Below are positions 57,622-64,000 of a stretch of 64,000 nt of DNA, piece after piece. The notes beneath the pieces were generated by a model. It made no database searches and had not been told where the DNA came from. It worked only from the letters and a program-made list of their open reading frames with translations. The DNA comes from Rheinheimera mesophila. GTDB taxonomy: Bacteria > Pseudomonadota > Gammaproteobacteria > Enterobacterales > Alteromonadaceae. The DNA is taken from positions 99,027 through 163,026 of the forward strand of contig NZ_LAVS01000003.1 of assembly GCF_000986865.1 (NCBI RefSeq). The letters are read 5' to 3'. The translations under genes and the position numbers were made by a program. Position 1 is the first letter of the stretch; each line of letters starts with the position of its first letter.

Positions 57622-59036
57622 TTTCTTTGTTGTTGCTGTGCATCAGTTTACAACTTGTCGCGCAGGATAGCCCAGCGCCAGTGGATGCTGAGCCTGTCGC
57701 TGAGGATCCTACCGGTTTAAGTTTATTGCCTGACTTACCTGCGAAAAATCAGATCCCACTGTTTGATAACAGGTTTCGCATCGACTACGAAGTGGAAGAA
57801 ATTACCATGGTGTTCTTCCGTAAACGTGGCTCTCCCTCCGTGATCTTAGTCAGGCCTGATGGCAGCAAAATTAATGTCGTCAATGCAGAGGATCAGGATG
57901 TGCGATGGTATGACGATCAAACCTATGATTTGATCAAAATAAAACAGCCAACCCCGGGGCCCTGGCAAGCCATAGGGCAAATTTTGCCTGAAAGTAAAAT
58001 CATGGTACTGACAGAGATTGAACTCAAAGTCGATCCCTTACCTGAGCATTTGATGGCGGGCGAAATTATTAAAGTAACCGCAACGCTGACCAATGGTGGG
58101 AAACCTATAGTCGCTAAAGATTTCCGTGACTTATTGCGCCTGGATGTATTGTTTATCAGCAGTAACAACGCCGAGTACGACAATTTTGGTGCTGGCGTGA
58201 TTGAACTGACGACCTTTGCCGATGATGGACGCAATTTTGATGAAAAACCACGGGATGGTATTTTCACGGGTGAATTTAAACTCGATATGAAACCAGGGCA
58301 GTGGCAACCTAAATTTGTGGTCAAAACCCCTTTGTACACACGGGAAGTGGTCCAGGAACCAGTGATTCTGCATAAAAGCCCGATTAGTTTCGAGGTCGCT
58401 CAAGCGACAAAGGCGGAGGACTTGCATTGGCTAACCTTTAAAGTCACGGATCCGGTGATTAATCCGAAGTCTGTTGCGCTGCAGGGCAAAGTTCGTTTTC
58501 CTAATAATGAAGTGCAAAGCTTTACCCTGGGGGAAAGCGCTGAGGCCGACAAAAAACTGAAAATTGTTAACTACGCCAGCGGTACGTACAGGGTGGAAAG
58601 TACCTTGTTTGCCCAAACCGTGACCGGACGTGATGTGGTGATTACCTTACCTGTGGCTTCTTTTGTCGCCGAAGTGATTGAGCCTGAGCCTGTGGCACCT
58701 GCAGGTAGCGAGGCCAACACAGAAGCTGCTGCAGCAATTGAATTGGCAAAAGCCTCTTTAACGCCTGCGGTCAGCGAGCCGGTTAAACAGGAGGAAACCT
58801 CTTTTCCCTGGGCTTTAGTGATCCTGAGTAATCTGGTGATTCTTGGCGGTGGTGGTTTTGCTATCTGGATGGTAGCGACCGACCGTTCTTTTAAAACCTT
58901 GTTTGCGAAAAAGAATAACTCAATGGATTTGGATTCTATTGCGATGCCGGGGCCGGGCGAAGTAAAAATGACCAAGCCAGCGCAAAAAAACGACAAGAAA
59001 AACGACATTCTGGAACTTTCTTTGCCGGATGATTAA
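57609..59036 (+). CDS. TIGR03503-type membrane-anchored periplasmic protein
   Basis: A 475-aa protein. The signal peptide is KLISLLLLCISLQLVA; a large periplasmic beta-rich region follows (YEVEEITMVFFRKRGSPSVI; VLTEIELKVDPLPEHLMAGE; FADDGRNFDEKPRDGIFTGE). One membrane helix is at about residues 400-422 (WALVILSNLVILGGGGFAIW), then a short polar cytosolic tail with KKNNSMDLDS. I recognise the family TIGR03503, known from Alteromonadales and Vibrionales; its function is not established. It overlaps dnaQ by 13 bases. No terminator is seen before the tRNA promoter. Confidence 0.8.
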   Translation: MAKLISLLLLCISLQLVAQDSPAPVDAEPVAEDPTGLSLLPDLPAKNQIPLFDNRFRIDYEVEEITMVFFRKRGSPSVILVRPDGSKINVVNAEDQDVRWYDDQTYDLIKIKQPTPGPWQAIGQILPESKIMVLTEIELKVDPLPEHLMAGEIIKVTATLTNGGKPIVAKDFRDLLRLDVLFISSNNAEYDNFGAGVIELTTFADDGRNFDEKPRDGIFTGEFKLDMKPGQWQPKFVVKTPLYTREVVQEPVILHKSPISFEVAQATKAEDLHWLTFKVTDPVINPKSVALQGKVRFPNNEVQSFTLGESAEADKKLKIVNYASGTYRVESTLFAQTVTGRDVVITLPVASFVAEVIEPEPVAPAGSEANTEAAAAIELAKASLTPAVSEPVKQEETSFPWALVILSNLVILGGGGFAIWMVATDRSFKTLFAKKNNSMDLDSIAMPGPGEVKMTKPAQKNDKKNDILELSLPDD

Positions 59037-59064
59037 GGAATAAACAAAAGCGGCAAAAAAGTCG

Positions 59065-59093
59065 TTGACGGCCCACCGGTGAATCCGTATTAT
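59065..59093 (+). promoter_or_regulatory. Promoter of the tRNA-Asp array
   Basis: -35 TTGACG (59065-59070), exactly 17 bases, -10 TATTAT (59088-59093), then a GC-rich discriminator TCCCGCCGC, which is the stable-RNA, stringently controlled type. The predicted start is near 59100, 45 bases before the first tRNA. The leader folds into CGCAGCAT / ATGCTGCG (59105-59132), a likely processing feature. Confidence 0.8.
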
Positions 59094-59144
59094 TCCCGCC
59101 GCAACGCAGCATACCCAATTGAAAATGCTGCGCTGTATTGGCGC

Positions 59145-59221
59145 GGAGCGGTAGTTCAGTCGGTTAGAATACCGGCCTGTCACGCCGGGGGTCGCGGGTT
59201 CGAGTCCCGTCCGCTCCGCCA
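59145..59221 (+). tRNA. tRNA-Asp(GTC), copy 1
   Basis: 77 bases with encoded CCA. Acceptor GGAGCGG / CCGCTCC, D arm with AGTTCAGTCGGTTAGAAT, anticodon loop CTGTCAC (anticodon GTC), T loop TTCGAGT. First of four identical copies spaced 19-42 bases apart. Confidence 0.98.
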
Positions 59222-59240
59222 ATTTAATAAATGCTTCTTC

Positions 59241-59317
59241 GGAGCGGTAGTTCAGTCGGTTAGAATACCGGCCTGTCACGCCGGGGGTCGCGGGTTCGAG
59301 TCCCGTCCGCTCCGCCA
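59241..59317 (+). tRNA. tRNA-Asp(GTC), copy 2
   Basis: 77 bases, identical to copy 1 throughout, encoded CCA, 19 bases after copy 1. Confidence 0.98.
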
Positions 59318-59345
59318 CTTAAGCATTTATCGTTTGTCTGATTCC

Positions 59346-59422
59346 GGAGCGGTAGTTCAGTCGGTTAGAATACCGGCCTGTCACGCCGGGGGTCGCGGGT
59401 TCGAGTCCCGTCCGCTCCGCCA
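59346..59422 (+). tRNA. tRNA-Asp(GTC), copy 3
   Basis: 77 bases, identical to copy 1, encoded CCA, 28 bases after copy 2. Confidence 0.98.
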
Positions 59423-59464
59423 TTTCAGCAAACCAGCCTCTAGAGCAAAAGCTCACTCCAGCGC

Positions 59465-59541
59465 GGAGCGGTAGTTCAGTCGGTTAGAATACCGGCCTGT
59501 CACGCCGGGGGTCGCGGGTTCGAGTCCCGTCCGCTCCGCCA
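59465..59541 (+). tRNA. tRNA-Asp(GTC), copy 4
   Basis: 77 bases, identical to copy 1, encoded CCA. The bases just before it (TGGCGC or CAGCGC followed by GGAGCGG) resemble those before copy 1. Followed by the first of two similar terminators. Confidence 0.98.
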
Positions 59542-59573
59542 TTTTACTGGGTTTGTGACTCAGTAAACAAAAC

Positions 59574-59597
59574 AACCAGCCTAGAGCTGGTTTTTTT
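59574..59597 (+). terminator. Terminator after tRNA-Asp copy 4
   Basis: AACCAGC / GCTGGTT stem with loop CTAGA, then TTTTT. An ACTGGGTTTGTGACTCAGT hairpin-like stretch precedes it. Confidence 0.9.
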
Positions 59598-59630
59598 ACG
59601 GCTAAATTTTGCATGCTGTCTGGCGACATC

Positions 59631-59712
59631 AGTTCAGTCGGTTGCTCTCTATTAAAGCATGGCCGGCCTGTCACGCCGGGGGTCGCGGGTTCGAGTCCCG
59701 TCCGCTCCGCCA
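59631..59712 (+). pseudogene. Broken fifth tRNA-Asp copy
   Basis: The last 50 bases (59663-59712, from CCGGCCTGTCAC to the CCA) equal the functional copies, including anticodon GTC and the T arm. The 13 bases AGTTCAGTCGGTT (59631-59643) of the D arm are also kept. Between them 19 unrelated bases replace the normal 6. The 5' acceptor strand GGAGCGG is replaced by unrelated sequence (GCGACATC), so no acceptor stem can form and the gene must be inactive. Confidence 0.9.
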
Positions 59713-59741
59713 TTTTACTGGTTTAACATCCAGTAAGAATC

Positions 59742-59765
59742 AACCAGCCTTGAGCTGGTTTTTTT
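59742..59765 (+). terminator. Terminator after the broken tRNA-Asp copy
   Basis: AACCAGC / GCTGGTT stem with loop CTTGA, then TTTTT; almost the same as the terminator at 59574, with the same kind of ACTGG...CAGT stretch before it. It marks a duplicated tRNA-plus-terminator unit. The following 125 bases up to 59890 hold nothing else I can identify. Confidence 0.9.
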
Positions 59766-59890
59766 GTATTCGCAACCATCCATGGTGCTCACCCGTACCA
59801 TACGCTACTGTTTTCTCGGATATTTCTCTCCCTCTTTGTATTTGCCGTATTACACTAGGTCCAGATGCGTTTTCTGTGACTTGAGCTTTT

Positions 59891-60910
59891 ATGATCAAAA
59901 CTGCCGTTGTTGGTTATGGTTTGTCCGCCAAAACCTTTCATTTGCCTTTTATTCGACTGCAACCCGAACTTGAATTAGTGGCGATCAGTAGTCGTCAGCC
60001 CGAATTAAGGCTGGATTATCCGGATATACAGCATTACTCAAGTGGCGATCAGCTTATCGAGCTTTCTGACGCCGAGCTTGTGGTGATCACCTCACCTAAC
60101 GACAGTCATCACCCGTTGGCAAAACAAGCCTTGCTGGCTGGAAAACATGTACTGGTGGAGAAGCCCTTTGTATTGACAGAAGAGCAAGGGCAGCAGCTAT
60201 TTGAGCTGGCGGACAAGCAACAACGTCAGTTATTTGTCTACCATAACAGACGATTTGATGGCGATTTTCTGACGTTGCAGCAGTTGCTCAGTTCAGGTCA
60301 ACTCGGAACTATCCGCTACTTTGAATCGCACTTTGACCGTTTCCGGCCTGTACCACGGCCACGCTGGCGTGAGCAGGAAGGAGAGGGAAGTGGGATTTTG
60401 TATGATTTGGGGCCACATCTGATTGATCAGGCCCTTGCCTTATTTGGCCCACCACAGGCACTGACAGCCCGTTGTCGTGCCTTACGTCAGGGCAGCGAAA
60501 CTGTGGATTATTTTCACCTGTTGTTGCATTACGCCGACAAAGAAGTGGTGCTGCATTCCAGCCCGTTTTCGGCACATCCAACCACGCGTTTTATTCTGCA
60601 GGGGGATTTGGGGTCTTATCATAAAACAGGTTTGGATCCGCAAGAAGATGCACTAAGGGCTGGCCAGCATCCCACAGGTGTAGGCTGGGGGCAGGAAGCA
60701 GAAGTCATGTATGGTGTACTAGCCGATGCCGGGGGGCAGCGGCCTTATCCAACTCTGGCTGGCAACTATCAAAGGTTTTACCAGCACCTGGTCGCTGGTT
60801 TACAGCAAGCCAGACCCCACCTGGTTTCTGTCACTGAAGCTTTGCAAGGTATTCGCCTGATAGAGCTGGCGCTGCAAAGTCAACGCCTTGGCCGGACTCT
60901 GGAGTTTTAA
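59891..60910 (+). CDS. Gfo/Idh/MocA family oxidoreductase
   Basis: A 339-aa NAD(P)-dependent dehydrogenase. Rossmann start IKTAVVGYGLSAKTFHLPFI, the dinucleotide-site phrase VVITSPNDSHHPLAKQAL and the catalytic EKPFVLTEEQG; the substrate-side Asp/His are in GSGILYDLGPHLIDQAL. Closest in layout to E. coli YdgJ/YhhX-type proteins; the substrate is probably a sugar or polyol but is not set by the sequence. Followed after four bases by a serine hydrolase gene. Confidence 0.88.
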   Translation: MIKTAVVGYGLSAKTFHLPFIRLQPELELVAISSRQPELRLDYPDIQHYSSGDQLIELSDAELVVITSPNDSHHPLAKQALLAGKHVLVEKPFVLTEEQGQQLFELADKQQRQLFVYHNRRFDGDFLTLQQLLSSGQLGTIRYFESHFDRFRPVPRPRWREQEGEGSGILYDLGPHLIDQALALFGPPQALTARCRALRQGSETVDYFHLLLHYADKEVVLHSSPFSAHPTTRFILQGDLGSYHKTGLDPQEDALRAGQHPTGVGWGQEAEVMYGVLADAGGQRPYPTLAGNYQRFYQHLVAGLQQARPHLVSVTEALQGIRLIELALQSQRLGRTLEF

Positions 60911-60914
60911 CACT

Positions 60915-62147
60915 GTGCCAGGCGGTGCGGGCAAAAGTGTAGCCGTCGGCTTGTTGGGGTACTGCGCTTTGGCCAGCGCCGCAGCATCGCAGTTATTCGT
61001 ACCAGATGCCTCGGCTGTTCTTGCTCAGTCCTTTGAGTCTGAGCTGTATTTACCACGAAAAAGTGCTGCTGATGCAGGGCTTAATCAAGCCGCAGTGCAG
61101 CAACTGTTGTTGCAGATTGAAAATAAAATCAAGCCGGGTTATCAGCAGGTGCATAGTCTGCTGTTGTATAAATCCGGCGCTTTGGTGCTGGAGTACTATC
61201 AAAAAGGCAATAACGACTTTATCCATTTTGAGCAAGGCATTAGCCTGGTCAAAGGTCAGCAGGAGTTTGTCTGGTCTGCAGAGCAACCCCATTATGTGGC
61301 GTCTGTTACAAAAGCCGTCACGGCTACCTTAGCCGGAATCGCCATACAGCAGACAGCTTTGACTGTCGACAGCACTTTGGCACAGCTATTACCTGAGCAT
61401 CCGATGATCCAGGCTGATCCGATAAAAGCCAGCATTAGCCTGCACCAGTTATTGTCGATGCAGGCTGGTTTTGTCTGGGATGAATGGACAGGGGATGCTT
61501 TGCTGAAGCTTTGGCAGCAGCAAAATTTTGTCGATTATCTGTTGCAACAGCCCAATACCGGACCCGGTACTAGCTGGGCTTATAACAGTGCTTTACCTAA
61601 CCTGGTGTTGCAACTGATACAGCGTGAGCTGAAGCAGCCGTTGCAACTTTGGGCTAAACAGCATCTATTTGATAAGTTGGGTTTCGGCTCCTATCGCTGG
61701 GAAACCCAACCCGATGGATTGCCTGAAGGGGCGGCTCGTTTATGGCTCAGACCCCGGGATATGCTCAAACTCGGGGTGTTATATCTGCAGCAGGGGCAAT
61801 GGCAGGGGGAGCAGGTATTGCCTGCCGGGTGGGTGCGACAAATGACCCGTCGCCAGGCCACAAGTGTGGCGGGCGATTACGGCTACTACTTCTGGTTACG
61901 ACAGCAAGACGGTATTTCGTATTACACCGCTGAAGGAGATGGCGGTCAGTATATTGCCGTGTTTCCTGAGCTGGAGATGGTCGTGGTGCTGACTCAGGGC
62001 AATTATTTGCAGTGGCCTCTGTATAAACAGCAGGCGGAACGGATCATCCGGCATCTGCTCCACAGTATCGGTGCTGTTTCAGCTACTAACCCGCCGCCAT
62101 TTATTGAGGATTTGCCAGACAAGCCCGATTTCGACCCTCGGCTTTAG
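60915..62147 (+). CDS. Exported serine hydrolase, beta-lactamase/penicillin-binding protein fold
   Basis: A 410-aa class C beta-lactamase-fold hydrolase. GTG 60915 follows the previous stop closely with GGAG 10 bases upstream and gives a signal peptide (SVAVGLLGYCALASAAA). An in-frame start at 60888 overlaps the oxidoreductase. The catalytic SxxK is in ASVTKAVTATLAG and the YxN in WAYNSALPN; a C-terminal GDGGQYIAVFPELEM replaces the KTG box. An esterase or peptidase role is more likely than drug resistance. Its 3' end overlaps the convergent GGDEF gene by 47 bases. Confidence 0.87.
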   Translation: MPGGAGKSVAVGLLGYCALASAAASQLFVPDASAVLAQSFESELYLPRKSAADAGLNQAAVQQLLLQIENKIKPGYQQVHSLLLYKSGALVLEYYQKGNNDFIHFEQGISLVKGQQEFVWSAEQPHYVASVTKAVTATLAGIAIQQTALTVDSTLAQLLPEHPMIQADPIKASISLHQLLSMQAGFVWDEWTGDALLKLWQQQNFVDYLLQQPNTGPGTSWAYNSALPNLVLQLIQRELKQPLQLWAKQHLFDKLGFGSYRWETQPDGLPEGAARLWLRPRDMLKLGVLYLQQGQWQGEQVLPAGWVRQMTRRQATSVAGDYGYYFWLRQQDGISYYTAEGDGGQYIAVFPELEMVVVLTQGNYLQWPLYKQQAERIIRHLLHSIGAVSATNPPPFIEDLPDKPDFDPRL

Positions 62148-63276
62148 CCTGATACATAGCTTTGTCGGCCAATGTCAGCAAATGTTCGGCTTTGGCACCC
62201 GGATATACTGTGACATAACCCAGACTGGCACTGAGTTCTATGGGAATGTTGTGCCAGATTAACTGACAGCCAGCCAGCGTTGTTCTGATCTTTTCTGCGA
62301 TCAGTGGTAGTTCAACCGCTGTGACCCCAGGGAATAACAGCAGAAATTCTTCACCGCCATAACGACTGACCAGATCCTGAGTACGAACCACGGCGGACAG
62401 GGTTGTGGCACAGCGACGCAAAGCGGCATCTCCGGCATCATGTCCTAAACTGTCATTGATCCGTTTAAAGTGATCTAAGTCTAATAAAATCAGGCTATAG
62501 CTTTGCTGCTGCTTTTGCCACAGCTCATGCATTTCCTGCAGTTTTTTCAGCACAGCTCTGCGATTCCATAAGCCTGTCAGTTGATCCCGCTCGGCAAACT
62601 GACGGATTTTAGCCACCAGACGGGCTAGGGCGCCTCCTATCATCACGATATTGATCGTTAGCGTCAGGACCACATAACACCATAACAGTGGCACAGCCTC
62701 TGCGGTATAGGTTGCAACAAAGGCATCGGCTTTGGTTTCTGGCCAGAGCAAGATCAGGGTTCGGGCGAAAAAAATCAGCGTCACGACAAATAAAGGTGCA
62801 GACATCAGACAGGCTGCGACCTTGCCAAAATCCTTTTGAATAGCCCGAAAGTTGGTACTGCTGGCTGAGTATAAAAACAGCGTTGCCGTGACTGAAAACA
62901 AGATACCTAACACCACCGTATCAGGTTGATACAGATGAGTGACCAGCATCAACAAGGCGGTGAGCAGAAGGACCGAACTATCACGGCTTGTGGTTGCGCG
63001 AAATTTGAAGAGTTGTTGTATGCCCCAGCCAATCAGCATAAAACTGGTCAAAATGGCCAAGTCTGCGATAAACCAACGGAGGAAATTGTTTGCTGTGCTC
63101 TGTAAGCTCAGCAGGTAAATACCAGAGCCTAACGATAGATTAGCAAAAAAGAATCTGGCACTGGCTTTGGGCGCTATACGTAAGGGCCTGACCATAAAAC
63201 CCCAGGCTATACCTGCGATCAGGGTCAATAACCAGATAAAAGAGATCAGTAATTCTGAGTCTGGATGACTATTCAT
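62101..63276 (-). CDS. Membrane diguanylate cyclase (GGDEF)
   Basis: A 391-aa protein. Residues about 1-225 hold six or seven hydrophobic helices forming a membrane sensor. A GGDEF domain follows from about residue 230 (ERDQLTGLWNRRAVL; LILLDLDHFKRINDSLGHDA). The active site GGEEF is at 307-311, and the allosteric I-site RxxD (R298-D301, RTQD) lies five residues before it, so product inhibition is expected. It makes c-di-GMP. Convergent with the serine hydrolase, overlapping by 47 bases. Confidence 0.93.
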   Translation of the reverse strand: MNSHPDSELLISFIWLLTLIAGIAWGFMVRPLRIAPKASARFFFANLSLGSGIYLLSLQSTANNFLRWFIADLAILTSFMLIGWGIQQLFKFRATTSRDSSVLLLTALLMLVTHLYQPDTVVLGILFSVTATLFLYSASSTNFRAIQKDFGKVAACLMSAPLFVVTLIFFARTLILLWPETKADAFVATYTAEAVPLLWCYVVLTLTINIVMIGGALARLVAKIRQFAERDQLTGLWNRRAVLKKLQEMHELWQKQQQSYSLILLDLDHFKRINDSLGHDAGDAALRRCATTLSAVVRTQDLVSRYGGEEFLLLFPGVTAVELPLIAEKIRTTLAGCQLIWHNIPIELSASLGYVTVYPGAKAEHLLTLADKAMYQAKAEGRNRACLANPQ

Positions 63277-63510
63277 AAATTTTTAGTTCTGTCCGGTGAT
63301 CAATAAAACCACTTTATTAACCACGTTAAGTCGTCTGCAAAACAGCAGTTTAAAAATTCAGCGTACTACATCCTGACAGCTGATCACTGATTTGTATACA
63401 GAAGTTAAAGGGAGCTTTACAACTGGTCTGACATTATAAAGCGAAATGACGCAGCTCAGTAGCAAAAAATGCTCCAGTCCGGAATAATGAGCTGAAGTCG
63501 TTGAGCTGAC

Positions 63511-64000
63511 TTAATTTTTTTGTTGAACAAAATAACTCACCTGAGCTCTTGGGTTTAAATAGGCGAAAACTTCCGGGGGTAAGGCTTTTGGCTTGATGAC
63601 TTTTTCAATCGACAGTTTGTTGGCTTCTAAAGTGACGATAGCCGCTTCAAGCCGGGGCACGTCGGCATCATAAATCAACACATCGGGGTAGAGCATGGAG
63701 TCAGAGTTCACGGCCATAACAATGCCTACTCTTTGATCCGACAGCAGAACTACGGTTCCGGGTGGATAAATCCCCATCATCTTGATCATCATCTTCATTT
63801 CCAGATCACCCAGCTTGCCTTTCATGGTTTTATACATCACGGATAAGGCATGGTGCGGTGAGCGGGCCTGCGACATATCCTGCGGGTGACAAAGATTGTC
63901 AAATTCATTGACCACAGCGACTATGCGGGCCAGCTTATGTATGGCGTCTGCGTTTAATGCGGCTGGGTAACCGCTGCCATCCAGATACTCATGGTGCTGT
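63511..64000 (-). CDS. HD-GYP domain c-di-GMP phosphodiesterase (5' part outside window)
   Basis: The last 163 or so residues of a protein that runs off the window edge. The frame upstream of a GTG at 63915 is open to the edge and encodes HHEYLDGSGYP (HHExxDGxGYP), the HD-GYP hallmark, then the LARIVAVVNEFDNLCHP helix with the usual metal-site Asp neighbourhood. The C-terminal tail (about 80 residues) is beta-rich (GTVVLLSDQRVGIVMAVN; YPDVLIYDADVPRLE), as in many HD-GYP proteins. It degrades c-di-GMP, opposing the adjacent cyclase. Confidence 0.92.
   Translation of the reverse strand, partial: QHHEYLDGSGYPAALNADAIHKLARIVAVVNEFDNLCHPQDMSQARSPHHALSVMYKTMKGKLGDLEMKMMIKMMGIYPPGTVVLLSDQRVGIVMAVNSDSMLYPDVLIYDADVPRLEAAIVTLEANKLSIEKVIKPKALPPEVFAYLNPRAQVSYFVQQKN

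Noticed and set aside
59145..59712. Regular direct repeats that might look like a CRISPR array
   Set aside because: Each unit is a full 77-base cloverleaf with anticodon and CCA, and the spacers are irregular (19-42 bases); no cas genes.
59079..59713. Open frames on both strands across the tRNA array with repeated peptide phrases
   Set aside because: They are translations of identical tRNA genes; the repeat is the tRNA sequence, not a protein repeat.

Overview
The window reads as a chromosomal segment of a gammaproteobacterium of the Alteromonadales/Chromatiales type, most like Rheinheimera and its relatives. This rests on protein resemblance and gene order recalled from those groups, not on a search. 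Base composition looks even (near 50% GC by eye). I see no prophage, insertion sequence, CRISPR array or plasmid function.

The left part (1-22320) is conserved core. It runs rlmN (cut by the window edge), a pilF/pilW-type TPR lipoprotein, rodZ, ispG, hisS, yfgM, bamB and der on the plus strand. Then come a dihydrofolate-reductase-like protein, a small nucleotidyltransferase-like protein and xseA on the minus strand, followed by guaB, guaA, tadA, mltF (minus) and purL. Several joins overlap by 1-4 bases, which suggests translational coupling. An imperfect palindromic repeat of about 122 bp sits between the divergent xseA and guaB, and a 28-base identical piece of it lies after guaA. A 55-codon, very basic small gene missed by length cut-offs overlaps the 3' end of tadA on the other strand.

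The second part (22487-34947) is more accessory. It holds a PilZ protein, an orphan histidine kinase paired with a periplasmic binding protein, an OmpW porin, a two-domain OlsF-like acyltransferase (ornithine lipid type), an LpxH-like phosphoesterase, a 2-hydroxyacid dehydrogenase with a crotonase, SmrA, several small membrane proteins, an M28 peptidase and a HlyU/BigR-like ArsR regulator with two conserved-position cysteines.

The third part (35103-42891) is the classic rpsT / murJ-ribF-ileS-lspA-fkpB-ispH block. Directly behind ispH, where type IV minor pilin operons sit in Pseudomonas, lie two successive minor pilin sets (43027-46012 and 46091-49895). The second set ends in a shortened PilY1-like protein that keeps a DxDxDxxxD calcium-loop motif, then a second PilE. 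A third FimT-like pilin lies on the opposite strand.

The right part (50581-64000) carries nadE, glnB, ettA, a DUF2750-type protein, an exported glutathione peroxidase, a TauE/SafE permease, divergent rnhA/dnaQ and a TIGR03503-type membrane protein. Then comes an array of four identical tRNA-Asp genes with a well-formed promoter and a fifth, broken tRNA-Asp copy between two near-identical terminators. The window ends with a Gfo/Idh/MocA oxidoreductase, a serine hydrolase, a GGDEF diguanylate cyclase and the 3' end of an HD-GYP protein. The best candidates for a second look are the duplicated minor pilin/PilY1 locus, the broken tRNA-Asp unit, the 55-residue basic gene and the palindromic repeat.
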